Assembly (NCBI RefSeq): GCF_016107285.1
Contig: NZ_RCVQ01000003.1
Location: 310,001-374,000 of the forward strand
Direction: 5' to 3'
Length of the DNA stretch: 64,000 nucleotides
Source of the DNA: Roseomonas sp. KE0001
GTDB taxonomy: Bacteria > Pseudomonadota > Alphaproteobacteria > Acetobacterales > Acetobacteraceae
The notes beneath the pieces are model-generated. The model ran no database searches and was not told where the DNA came from. It worked only from the letters and a program-made list of their open reading frames with translations. Both the position numbers and the translations under genes were made by a program. This document shows positions 26,148-33,411 of the stretch, piece after piece; position 1 is the first letter of the stretch, and each line of letters starts with the position of its first letter.

Positions 26148-28517
26148 ATGGCCGAGCATATCCGCATCGGCGACGTCGCGCCGCGTGTGCACTACGTGGC
26201 GGACGGCGCGCAGACCGCCTTCGTCTTTCCGTTCCCCATCTTCGAGGAGGCGGATCTTGAGGTCCGCGTCGATGGGCTGGTGACGCAGGAGGGCTTCCTC
26301 ATCCAGGGCGCCGGCGCCTCGGAAGGCGGCCTGGTCACCTTCCGACAGCCGCCCGCCACGGGCCGGCAGGTGCTGCTGCGCCGCGTTCTGGTGATGCAGC
26401 GGGTGACCGACTTCCAGCCGAACGGAGTACTGCGCGCCAACACGCTGAACGACGAGCTCGACCGCCAGACCGCCGGCCTGCAGGAGCTTCGCGAGGATCT
26501 CCAGGCCGCGCTCCGCGCCGCGCCCGGCGATGCCCCGGCGACGCTGACGCTGCCCTCGCGTGAGGGGCGCGCCAACAGGTTGCTGGCCTTCGACAGCCTG
26601 GGCAATGCCACCGCCGTCGCGCGCGAGCCGGTGCTCTTCGCGCCCTTCGCCGGCGCCATCGCGCGCACCGTCGAGGACAAGCTCGGCGAGCGGCTCTCGG
26701 TCCGCGACTTCGGCGCCGCCGGCGATGGCGTGACCGATGATGGTCCGGCCCTGCAGGCGGCGATGAACGCCGCGGCGGCATCCGGCAAGGTGCTCGAGAT
26801 CGGCGAGGGGAGCCATCGCACGACATCGCCGCTGACCCTGCCCGGCGCCGCCGCCGGCCTCGTCATGCGCGGCAGCATCCTCTATGCCGGGCCCGGCGGC
26901 GGCGCCGCGCTGACCATCGGCGACGGCGCGGCCACGCGCAACCAGGGCAAGAGCTACCAGGGCCTGCGCGTGCTGCGCGCCAGCCTCTCCGACTGGCTGG
27001 ACGAACGCGACATCGGCATCGTGCTGCGCAACCTGGACGCCTGCTCGGTCTCGATCGCGCGCGTCGAGGGCTTCACCATCGGCATCCGCACCCTCGGCGT
27101 CGAGCTGGGCTTCGAGGACAGCACGATCCATCTCGGGCGCATCGTCAACAACCGCATCGGCCTCGACATCCGCACCGCGACGGCCGAGGCCTGGAACAAC
27201 AGCGTGCGCTACATCGGCGGGCACTTCGCCAACTCGGCGGCGACGCATCCCTCGATGGACCGGTTCGGCGTGCGCTTCTCCTGCGAGGCCGGCGCCTACA
27301 ACCGCCACAACGCGCATCTCTTCCTCGGCCCCGGCTTCGAGCTGCAGCGGGGCGGTGGCGACACGGGCTATCCGCAGCGCGGCGCCATTCCCTTCCTGCT
27401 GGAGGCGGGCGACGAGCGCGGCATCCAGGCCGTCGGCGTCCGCATGGAGCAGTGCAGCCGCTATGTCGCGCGTCATGCCGGCGGTGCCAATGACTGCTGC
27501 TACGAGGTGAACTACGTCGGCAACTATGCCTTCGAGGGCTGTGCCGTGCACTATCCGGCGACGGCGACGCGGGCTGGCGGCACCGTCATCGCCCGGCACC
27601 AGGCCGCGGCGGCGCAGGGCTCCCCCCGCCTGGTCGCCGATGCCGGGCATGTGCGCGGCCGGGCCTTCCGCTGGAGCAACGACGAGATCGGCTTCGAGGG
27701 CATGGCCTGCCTGTCGGGCAACCCCGCCGGTCCGCCCTCGACGCTGGATGGCTTCGCCTTTCCGGGCCTGCCGGACATCGTCCTGAACGGCGACAGTGTC
27801 GGCCTGCCGACCAGCCGCGCCCTCGGCTTCGTCGTCGATGCCGCCGCCTGCAAGGAGTTCTTCGTCGCGGTCGAGGGCGAGCGGCTCCGCATCGTGGTGC
27901 AGCAGTTCGACGCGGGCGGCAACGTCATCCTGCAGGACCGGCCGGTGCTGTTCTCGAACATGAATGTCGTCGGCCGGTTCCCGGGCTCCGCCGAGGCGTC
28001 CAACGCGCACTGGTGGGAAGGCAACGCCAATATCGACAGCCTGGTGACCAGCGGCGGCGCGAGCCTGCCGCTGAACCGGCTGCAACGCGTCACCCTGCAC
28101 GCCGATGCCGCCTGGGCGGTGATCGGCGTGCGGGGCGCGGCGGAGGGCACGCAGCCGACCGCCGTCCTGAAGGCGCTGCGGCTCTACTGCTCGGCGCTGC
28201 ATGCGCCGGGCATCCTCTATGGCGGGTCGCGCCGCTGGGGCGTCCGCGAGCTGCAGGCGCGCCTCGACTTCGATCCGCCGGAGATCCCCGCCGGCGGCAA
28301 CGCCACGCAGGTCGTGCCGCTTCCCTTCGTGCAGGGCGGCGACGTGGTGCAGGCCAGCCATACCGCGGCCTCCGGCTTCATCGAATGGAGCGCCGCCACC
28401 ACCACCACCGGCCAGGGCGGCAGCGTCACCTGCCGCGCCACCAACCGGCACGGCAGCCTGGCGATCAACCTCGCCGCCGGAACCCTGTTCGTGCGCGCCA
28501 CCAAGCCAAGGATCTGA
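26148..28517 (+). CDS. Tail spike with T7-fibre-like N-terminus and beta-helix domain
   Basis: 789 residues. Residues 1-~135 resemble the T7 gp17 virion-binding domain (HYVADGAQTAFVFPFPIF, then the QRVTDFQPNGVLRANTLNDELDR-like region). From residue ~184, VRDFGAAGDGVTDDGPAL is the classical start of a pectate-lyase-type right-handed beta-helix found in capsule- or LPS-degrading tail spikes. The C-terminal ~250 residues are beta-rich and would trimerise or bind receptor. Active-site acids cannot be assigned by eye. ATG 26148 follows AAGAGAGACC. This protein probably decides which cells the particle binds. Confidence 0.87.
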   Translation: MAEHIRIGDVAPRVHYVADGAQTAFVFPFPIFEEADLEVRVDGLVTQEGFLIQGAGASEGGLVTFRQPPATGRQVLLRRVLVMQRVTDFQPNGVLRANTLNDELDRQTAGLQELREDLQAALRAAPGDAPATLTLPSREGRANRLLAFDSLGNATAVAREPVLFAPFAGAIARTVEDKLGERLSVRDFGAAGDGVTDDGPALQAAMNAAAASGKVLEIGEGSHRTTSPLTLPGAAAGLVMRGSILYAGPGGGAALTIGDGAATRNQGKSYQGLRVLRASLSDWLDERDIGIVLRNLDACSVSIARVEGFTIGIRTLGVELGFEDSTIHLGRIVNNRIGLDIRTATAEAWNNSVRYIGGHFANSAATHPSMDRFGVRFSCEAGAYNRHNAHLFLGPGFELQRGGGDTGYPQRGAIPFLLEAGDERGIQAVGVRMEQCSRYVARHAGGANDCCYEVNYVGNYAFEGCAVHYPATATRAGGTVIARHQAAAAQGSPRLVADAGHVRGRAFRWSNDEIGFEGMACLSGNPAGPPSTLDGFAFPGLPDIVLNGDSVGLPTSRALGFVVDAAACKEFFVAVEGERLRIVVQQFDAGGNVILQDRPVLFSNMNVVGRFPGSAEASNAHWWEGNANIDSLVTSGGASLPLNRLQRVTLHADAAWAVIGVRGAAEGTQPTAVLKALRLYCSALHAPGILYGGSRRWGVRELQARLDFDPPEIPAGGNATQVVPLPFVQGGDVVQASHTAASGFIEWSAATTTTGQGGSVTCRATNRHGSLAINLAAGTLFVRATKPRI

Positions 28518-28519
28518 CC

Positions 28520-28570
28520 ATGCACGGGACGTTCCATGCCGGACCCGAACCCGGACCGGAGACGCCATGA
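28520..28570 (+). CDS. 16-codon mini-ORF coupling spike to next gene
   Basis: A short frame of 16 residues (MHGTFHAGPEPGPETP) starts three bases after the spike stop and overlaps the next start by four bases (ATGA). It may only hand ribosomes on to the next gene. No homologue is recognised. Confidence 0.3.
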   Translation: MHGTFHAGPEPGPETP

Positions 28571-28887
28571 CACGGCGCGAGATCGTCACGCCCGAGGAAC
28601 TGCGCGGCGCCATCCGTCGCGTGGTGGACGACTACGAGGCCTTCGTCGCGCGCGGGCCATCCCCCGGCACGCATGACGATGCCAAGGCCTTCGCCGCGCA
28701 TCACAGCGCGGCAAAGTCGGCCCTGACCCATCTGGAATACCTGCTGAAGCTCGTCCGCTCCGCCGGTGCCGGGGAGGAGCAGGGCGTGGCGGAGGCCGGC
28801 GCGTTGCTGCGGCAGGCCCGCAGCGCCCTGGTGGAGACCGCCGAAGCCGAGGAGGCATGCGAGGACGATGACGGACCCTCCGGCTGA
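28567..28887 (+). CDS. Small terminase subunit candidate
   Basis: 106 residues, Glu/Ala-rich and predicted helical: MTRREIVTPEELRGAIRRVVDDYEAFV, then HHSAAKSALTHLEYLLKLVR and an acidic C-terminus (EAEEACEDDDG). It immediately precedes and overlaps the large terminase gene, the position and size of T7 gp18 (89 residues). No DNA-binding motif is obvious, so the assignment is positional. An alternative is a small structural or lysis accessory protein. Confidence 0.55.
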   Translation: MTRREIVTPEELRGAIRRVVDDYEAFVARGPSPGTHDDAKAFAAHHSAAKSALTHLEYLLKLVRSAGAGEEQGVAEAGALLRQARSALVETAEAEEACEDDDGPSG

Positions 28888-30340
28888 CCTGCTCGAATTC
28901 GTCTGGGTCTGGAACAGCCAGGCCGGGCAGGGCACGCCGCCCGTACACCGTCGCGTCCTGCGCTGGCTGGAGGGCCGTCGCGCGGCGGGTGACCACCGGC
29001 TGCTGCTGATGGCCTTCCGCGGCTGCGGCAAGTCCACGCTGGTCGGGCTCTACTGCGCCTGGCTGCTGTATCGCCGGCCGGAGACGCGCATCCTGGTGCT
29101 GGCGGCGGACCATCCGCTGGCCACCAAGATGGTCGCCACCGTGCGGCGCATCGTCGAGCGGCACCCGCTCTGCCGTCCGCTCGTCCCGGCCTCGCCCGAG
29201 GCCTGGGCGGTGGACCGCTTCACCGTCGAGCGGCCGGGCGCGCTGCGCGACCCCTCGATGCTGGCGGCGGGGCTCGGCGGCAACATCACCGGCCTGCGCG
29301 CCGATGTCATCGTCTGCGACGACGTCGAGGTGGCCGGGAACTGCGACACCGCCGGCAAGCGCGCGGAACTGCGGGAGCGGCTGGCCGAGACCGAGTTCAT
29401 CCTGACGCCGGGCGGCACCATCCTCTATGTCGGGACGCCGCACTGCGCCGAGAGTCTCTACCGCACGGCGCAGGAGGGCGAGAGCTGGCTCGCCGGCTAT
29501 CGCCGCCTGCGCATCCCGCTGCTGGATGGCGCGGGGCGCAGCGCCTGGCCGGAACGCTTCTCCGAGGCCATGGTGGCGCAGCTGCGCGAGCGGGTCGGGC
29601 CGATCCACTTCAGCCGGCAGATGCTGCTGCGGCCGGTGGCGGCGGAGGCGGCGCGGCTCGATCCCGCGCTGCTGATCCGCTACGCCGAGGAGATCGACTA
29701 CCGCGAGGCGCAGGGGCGGCCGGTGCTCAGCCTGCTCGGCCGCCGCATGGTCTCGGGCGGCGGCTTCTGGGACCCGGCCTTCGGACGGCCGGAGCGTGGC
29801 GATTCCAGCGTCCTCGCCGCGACCTACGCCGATGCCGAGGGCAACCACTACCTGCATCGCATCGCCTATATCGTGCAGGAGCCGGACGCGCCGGACGATC
29901 CGGCGACCCAGCAATGCCGCGCCGTCGCGCGGCTGGCGCGGGAGCTGCTGCTGCCCGTCGTGCGCGTCGAGACCAACGGGCTCGGCAGGTTCCTGCCGGC
30001 GGTGCTGCGGCGGGAGATGGCGCGCGCCGGGGCGGCCTGCGCCGTGGTCGAGCAGCACAGCCACCGCGCCAAGCAGGAACGCATCCTCTCCGCCCTCGAC
30101 CCGCTGCTGGCGGCACGGAAGCTGCACGCGCACGAGCAGGTGTTCCGCACGCCCTTCCCGGTGGAGATGGCCGAGTGGAAGCCCGACGTCGCGGGCACGC
30201 GCGACGATGCGTTGGACGCGCTGTCGGGCTGCCTGCTGGCCGAGCCCGTGCGGCTGCCCGGCGCGCCGCCCGCGGCGCGGGGGGCGGGCTGGCGCGGGAT
30301 CGACGGAACGGTGCCCGCCCTGACTCAATCTTACATGTAA
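28868..30340 (+). CDS. Phage terminase large subunit (T7 gp19-like)
   Basis: 490-residue packaging motor. The N-terminal ATPase has a Walker A variant in AFRGCGKST (about residues 49-57) and Walker B in DVIVCDDVE (about 144-152), followed by a coupling motif in LYVGTPH. The C-terminal RNase H-like nuclease has WDPAFGRPERGDSS with its first acidic residue near 301 and a late acidic pair in GTRDDALDALSG. All key motifs are intact, so packaging could still function. ATG 28868 overlaps the upstream gene by 20 bases. T7 gp19 is 586 residues. Confidence 0.92.
   Translation: MTDPPADLLEFVWVWNSQAGQGTPPVHRRVLRWLEGRRAAGDHRLLLMAFRGCGKSTLVGLYCAWLLYRRPETRILVLAADHPLATKMVATVRRIVERHPLCRPLVPASPEAWAVDRFTVERPGALRDPSMLAAGLGGNITGLRADVIVCDDVEVAGNCDTAGKRAELRERLAETEFILTPGGTILYVGTPHCAESLYRTAQEGESWLAGYRRLRIPLLDGAGRSAWPERFSEAMVAQLRERVGPIHFSRQMLLRPVAAEAARLDPALLIRYAEEIDYREAQGRPVLSLLGRRMVSGGGFWDPAFGRPERGDSSVLAATYADAEGNHYLHRIAYIVQEPDAPDDPATQQCRAVARLARELLLPVVRVETNGLGRFLPAVLRREMARAGAACAVVEQHSHRAKQERILSALDPLLAARKLHAHEQVFRTPFPVEMAEWKPDVAGTRDDALDALSGCLLAEPVRLPGAPPAARGAGWRGIDGTVPALTQSYM
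30331..30340. repeat. Perfect palindrome at the end of terL
   Basis: TTACATGTAA, a 10-base perfect palindrome that includes the terL stop codon, at the left edge of a short AT-rich patch (30329-30360) unusual for this GC-rich window. It lies 15 bases before a good -35 box and may be an operator for the lysis genes. Confidence 0.45.
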
Positions 30341-30355
30341 ATGTTCTTGTTTTGT

Positions 30356-30384
30356 TTGCCATGGGGCCGGCCGGCGGCTAGAGA
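30356..30384 (+). promoter_or_regulatory. Promoter candidate for the lysis genes
   Basis: TTGCCA (30356-30361), 17-base spacer, TAGAGA (30379-30384). It lies in the 189-bp gap between terL and the holin-like gene. The rest of the gap is GC-rich with no other structure noted. Confidence 0.5.
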
Positions 30385-30529
30385 GGGGCTGTCAGCAGGC
30401 AAGTTGCGCCCGCGGCCCCGGCCATCCCGACCCCACCCCCCCCGATCGCTCCCCCACGGCGCCGTGTCATCGACCCTCCCCAGGGCCGATGGCGCGGCGC
30501 CGTTCCTCATGCTGGCCAAGGAGGGCCGG

Positions 30530-30913
30530 ATGAACCCGCTCGATCTGGAACCCCAGACTCTGGCCACCACCCTGGCCGCGGCCGTCCAGGCGCCGGTCCT
30601 GCTCGTCCTGTTCTGGATGCTGCATGGCCTGCGTCGCGGCCTGCCCGGCCCCGGGCCCGACCTCGCCGACCCCGCGCAGCCCCCCCGGGCGGAAGGCGAG
30701 GCCCTGGCCCGGACCCGCGACGAACTGGCCGCCTTCAAGCTGGAGGTGGCGCGGACCTATGTGCCGCTGGCCCTGATCCGAGACGTCGACCAGCGCCTCA
30801 GCCAGCACCTGCTGCGCATCGAGGAGAAGCTCGACGCCGTCACCCGCGCCGCCACCGTCACCGCCGCCGTGCAGTCCGCCCGCCAGGGCTGGCGCGGCGA
30901 CGATGCCCGCTGA
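30530..30913 (+). CDS. Holin-like small membrane protein
   Basis: 127 residues. A single hydrophobic segment (about residues 19-34, APVLLVLFWMLHG) is followed by a Pro-rich linker and a C-terminal coiled coil (RDELAAFKLEVARTYV, then DVDQRLSQHLLRIEEKLDAV). This one-membrane-span plus coiled-coil layout is common in phage proteins next to lysins. It may act as holin or spanin-like partner. AAGGAGG before ATG 30530 decides the start. The lysin gene follows within 40 bases. Confidence 0.65.
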   Translation: MNPLDLEPQTLATTLAAAVQAPVLLVLFWMLHGLRRGLPGPGPDLADPAQPPRAEGEALARTRDELAAFKLEVARTYVPLALIRDVDQRLSQHLLRIEEKLDAVTRAATVTAAVQSARQGWRGDDAR

Positions 30914-30950
30914 TCCCGCCCCCCGAACGCCCGCCGGACCGAGGACGCCC

Positions 30951-31412
30951 ATGACGCCCATCACCGCTCCCGATCACGCCCCCTGGACCAGCTGCGCCCG
31001 GACGCCGCAGGAGGTGCTGGCCATGACCCTCTGGGCCGAGGCCGGCACCCGCCCGGTGCGGGCCATCGAGGCCCTGGCCGCGACCATCATGAACCGGGTC
31101 CGCCTGGCCGAGAGCGGGGCGGTGACGCATTGGGGGAAGGGCCTGGCCGCCATCTGCCGCGCGCCCTTCCAGTTCTCCTGCTGGAACCGCAACCACATCC
31201 GGCACATGCTGATGCTGGCCATTCCGCCCGGCGACCCCGCCATGGCGATCTGCCGGCGCATCGCCGCGCGGGCGGCGGCCGGGGCACTGATGGACCCGAC
31301 CGGCGGGGCCACCCATGCGCATGCCACGGAGGAGATGCCCGACTGGGCGCTGCGCCTGCCGCCACTGGCCGAGATCGGCGGCATGCTGTTCTACCGGCCC
31401 TCGGAGGGCTAG
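30951..31412 (+). CDS. SleB-type cell wall hydrolase (phage lysin)
   Basis: 153 residues matching the Hydrolase_2/SleB domain: LAMTLWAEAGTRP with the catalytic Glu, TIMNRVRL, then CRAPFQFSCWN, MAICRRIAARA and DPTGGATHAHA. These enzymes are lytic transglycosylases or amidases acting on peptidoglycan. No signal peptide is present, so release would depend on the holin-like protein upstream. ATG 30951 follows GAGGACG; an upstream ATG at 30903 overlapping the holin-like stop would add 16 Pro-rich residues. It is the last gene of the phage-like cassette. Confidence 0.87.
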   Translation: MTPITAPDHAPWTSCARTPQEVLAMTLWAEAGTRPVRAIEALAATIMNRVRLAESGAVTHWGKGLAAICRAPFQFSCWNRNHIRHMLMLAIPPGDPAMAICRRIAARAAAGALMDPTGGATHAHATEEMPDWALRLPPLAEIGGMLFYRPSEG

Positions 31413-31422
31413 AATCCCGGGC

Positions 31423-31776
31423 ATGGAGCCCATCATCTACACCATGATCCGGGATGCCGACTGGCGCGAGGCCCGCGCCGCCGGCATCTATCGCGGCAGC
31501 GCGGAGGATGCGCGGGACGGTTTCCTGCATTTCTCGACCGCCGCGCAGTTGCGCGAGAGCGCCGCCCGCCACCGCGCCGGCCAGCCGGATCTCTGGCTGG
31601 TGGCGGCCGAGGCGGCGGCGCTCGGCGTCACGCTGCGCTGGGAGCCTTCGGGCGGCGCACGCCCCGGCCTCTTCCCGCATCTCTACGGCCCGCTGCCGCT
31701 CCCGGCGGTACGCTGGGCCATGCCTCTGCCGTTGCGGCCTGACGGCACGCATCTCTTCCCGGACGAGATTCCCTGA
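31423..31776 (+). CDS. DUF952 domain-containing protein
   Basis: 117 residues. The pattern IIYTMIRDADWREA, GFLHFSTAAQL, LWLVAAEAAALG, LRWEPSGGARPGLFPHLYG identifies the DUF952 family, which resembles glutathione-S-transferase-associated proteins of unknown activity. The conserved FxHxS and FPHLYG motifs may form an active site. It starts 11 bases after the lysin gene but is a widespread chromosomal family, so I place it outside the phage-like cassette. Confidence 0.85.
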   Translation: MEPIIYTMIRDADWREARAAGIYRGSAEDARDGFLHFSTAAQLRESAARHRAGQPDLWLVAAEAAALGVTLRWEPSGGARPGLFPHLYGPLPLPAVRWAMPLPLRPDGTHLFPDEIP

Positions 31777-31791
31777 GCGGTCGGGGCGCCC

Positions 31792-32286
31792 TCACTCCAC
31801 CTTCAGTGCCGCGCGCAGCTCCGCGGCGCCGGCGGGATCGCACAGGCCCTGCAGCCGCCCCGCCGCCAGCCGGGCATAGCGCAGCAGCAGCGACCGGCGC
31901 CGCGCCGGCGGCAGCCGGTGCTCCGGCGCCGGGCGAAGGATCGCCGCCTCCCCCTCATCCGCCACGATCAGGCCGACATCCTCCGGCAGAAGCGCCTGGG
32001 GGAAGTCGAGATCGACCGCGAAGAACAGACGGTCGCACCATTCCCGGTATTCGTGCCACTTGGCATCGGTCTGGAAATCGCGGGCGCAGCTCTTCACCTC
32101 GATGGCGGTGAAGCCGCCATCCGGCTCCAGCGCCAGGATATCGAGCCGCCGGCCCGTGGGCAGCGGCACCTCCAGCACCGGCGCCCAACCTAGCCGTCCA
32201 CACAGGCGGCCCGCGGCGCGGCAGACCCGCAGCGTGCGTTCGGGAGGGGTGAGGAGCGGGAAGGGGGAGCCGGACATCCGTTCCAT
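31792..32286 (-). CDS. mmcB: MmcB family DNA repair protein
   Basis: 164-residue protein of the alphaproteobacterial MmcB family (mitomycin C sensitivity protein in Caulobacter). The nuclease-like core is visible: [22 protein letters not shown], followed by [16 protein letters not shown]. The D...EVK arrangement matches PD-(D/E)XK nucleases. In Caulobacter the gene belongs to the SOS response; no LexA box was identified here. ATG 32286 is used; ATG 32277 is an alternative. Divergent from the YcgN-like gene. Confidence 0.88.
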   Translation of the reverse strand: MERMSGSPFPLLTPPERTLRVCRAAGRLCGRLGWAPVLEVPLPTGRRLDILALEPDGGFTAIEVKSCARDFQTDAKWHEYREWCDRLFFAVDLDFPQALLPEDVGLIVADEGEAAILRPAPEHRLPPARRRSLLLRYARLAAGRLQGLCDPAGAAELRAALKVE

Positions 32287-32337
32287 GTTCGCTCTCCGTT
32301 CCTTGGCGCGTCAAGCCCGGCTGGTGTAAGAGGAGCC

Positions 32338-32856
32338 ATGGGCGCGGAACCCCCCTTCTGGAAGATCAAGCCGCTGGCGTCGATGAGCCGGGCGGAATGG
32401 GAAAGCCTGTGCGATGGCTGCGGCCGCTGCTGCCTGCACAAGCTGCGCGACGAGGACACCGAGGCCCTGGCCCATACCGCCGTCGCCTGTCGCCTGCTCG
32501 ACATCGACAGTTGCCGCTGCCGCGACTATGCCAACCGCCGGGCGCATGTGCCGGATTGCGTCAAGCTGACGCCGCGACGGCTGGCCGGAATCGACTGGCT
32601 CCCCCCCTCCTGCGCCTATCGCCTGGTGGCGGAGGGGAAGGACCTGCCCTGGTGGCACCCGCTGGTCTCCGGCCGGGCCGGGACGGTGCACGAGGCGGGG
32701 GCCTCGGTGCGCGGCCGCGCCGTGCCGGAACGCGCCGTGCGTGACCTCGAGGATCACCTGGCCGACTGGCCGGGGGAATGGCCGGAGGAAGGGTCCGGGC
32801 AGGCGCCGACCGCCGGCCCGGCAACCGCCAGCCCGGCAGAAGAGGAGAAGCCCTGA
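32338..32856 (+). CDS. YcgN family cysteine cluster protein
   Basis: 172 residues with the cysteine-rich UPF0260/YkgJ core: [11 protein letters not shown], then [17 protein letters not shown] and VPDCVKL. The cysteines probably bind zinc or an Fe-S cluster; function is unknown. The last ~30 residues are a Pro/Ala/Glu-rich tail ([21 protein letters not shown]) beyond the usual family end of about 145-150 residues. An AAGAGGAG ribosome-binding site precedes ATG 32338. Confidence 0.9.
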   Translation: MGAEPPFWKIKPLASMSRAEWESLCDGCGRCCLHKLRDEDTEALAHTAVACRLLDIDSCRCRDYANRRAHVPDCVKLTPRRLAGIDWLPPSCAYRLVAEGKDLPWWHPLVSGRAGTVHEAGASVRGRAVPERAVRDLEDHLADWPGEWPEEGSGQAPTAGPATASPAEEEKP

Positions 32857-32899
32857 TGCGAAACCCCGCCCCCTCCACCCGCCGCCACTGCCGCGCCGC

Positions 32900-33214
32900 A
32901 TGAGCGAGCCCCTGCGCTGCCGCGCCCCCGCCATCGCCACGGTGCAGATCGACACCTCCGACCTGCGCGTCACCCGCTGGGACTTTCCGCCCGGCTCCGA
33001 AACCGGCTGGCACCGCCACGGCTGGTCCTACGTGGTGGTCCCCGTGCTGGCGGGGCAGATGACGCTGGAACTGCCGGGTGGCGAGACCGCCAGCGTCACC
33101 CTGGTGCCCGGCGTCTCCTACGAGCGCAAGGCGGGCGTGGAGCACAACGTCATCAACAACGGCGATGCGCCTTTCGCCTTCGTCGAGATCGAGATGAAGG
33201 CCTATCCGGGCTGA
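32900..33214 (+). CDS. Cupin domain-containing protein
   Basis: 104-residue single-domain cupin. The metal-binding motif is WHRHGWSYVVVPVLAG (GX5HXH-like) followed by the second cupin motif PGVSYERKAGVEHNVINN. Small cupins like this may be isomerases, dioxygenases or ligand sensors; none can be chosen. It starts 43 bases after the YcgN-like gene without a clear ribosome-binding site. The gap to the next gene (33215-33411) holds no supported feature. Confidence 0.85.
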   Translation: MSEPLRCRAPAIATVQIDTSDLRVTRWDFPPGSETGWHRHGWSYVVVPVLAGQMTLELPGGETASVTLVPGVSYERKAGVEHNVINNGDAPFAFVEIEMKAYPG

Positions 33215-33411
33215 AGCGGGGCGGGGATGGGCTTCTCTCGCCCGCCCGGGCTTCCTAGATTGATCGCGCACAACCCCGGCAGTGAGCGGAGCGGACCACG
33301 CCTCATGGCGCAGAGAGAGTATTTGTCGTCCCCCCACTCCCGTCGCGACGTGACCCCTCTCCCGGAACTCCCCCCCTCCGGCCCGTCCTGCCGCGCGGGG
33401 CGGCCGGCGCC

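Larger units (their letters stand above)
18672..31412 (+). mobile_element. Phage-derived particle cassette with T7-like structural gene order
   Basis: About 12.7 kb of tightly packed plus-strand genes: two small early proteins, a portal-adjacent small protein, portal, scaffold, capsid, tail tubes A and B, a small internal protein, tail spike, small-terminase candidate, large terminase, holin-like and SleB-type lysin. The order matches the late region of T7-like podoviruses. No integrase, excisionase, phage RNA polymerase, DNA polymerase, primase or recognisable large ejection proteins are present, and no flanking direct repeats were found. Base composition and codon use look like neighbouring chromosomal genes, suggesting long residence. 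A defective prophage, a satellite or a domesticated particle are possible. Confidence 0.8.

Noticed and set aside
25692-28613. 973-codon minus-strand open frame opposite the tail spike
   Set aside because: Stop-free antisense frames are common in GC-rich DNA; the spike frame has recognisable domains and the antisense product does not.
18550-31420. Integrase gene and attachment-site direct repeats for the phage-like cassette
   Set aside because: No recombinase motifs and no convincing repeat pair at the two ends were found; the only tRNA gene is 28 kb away.
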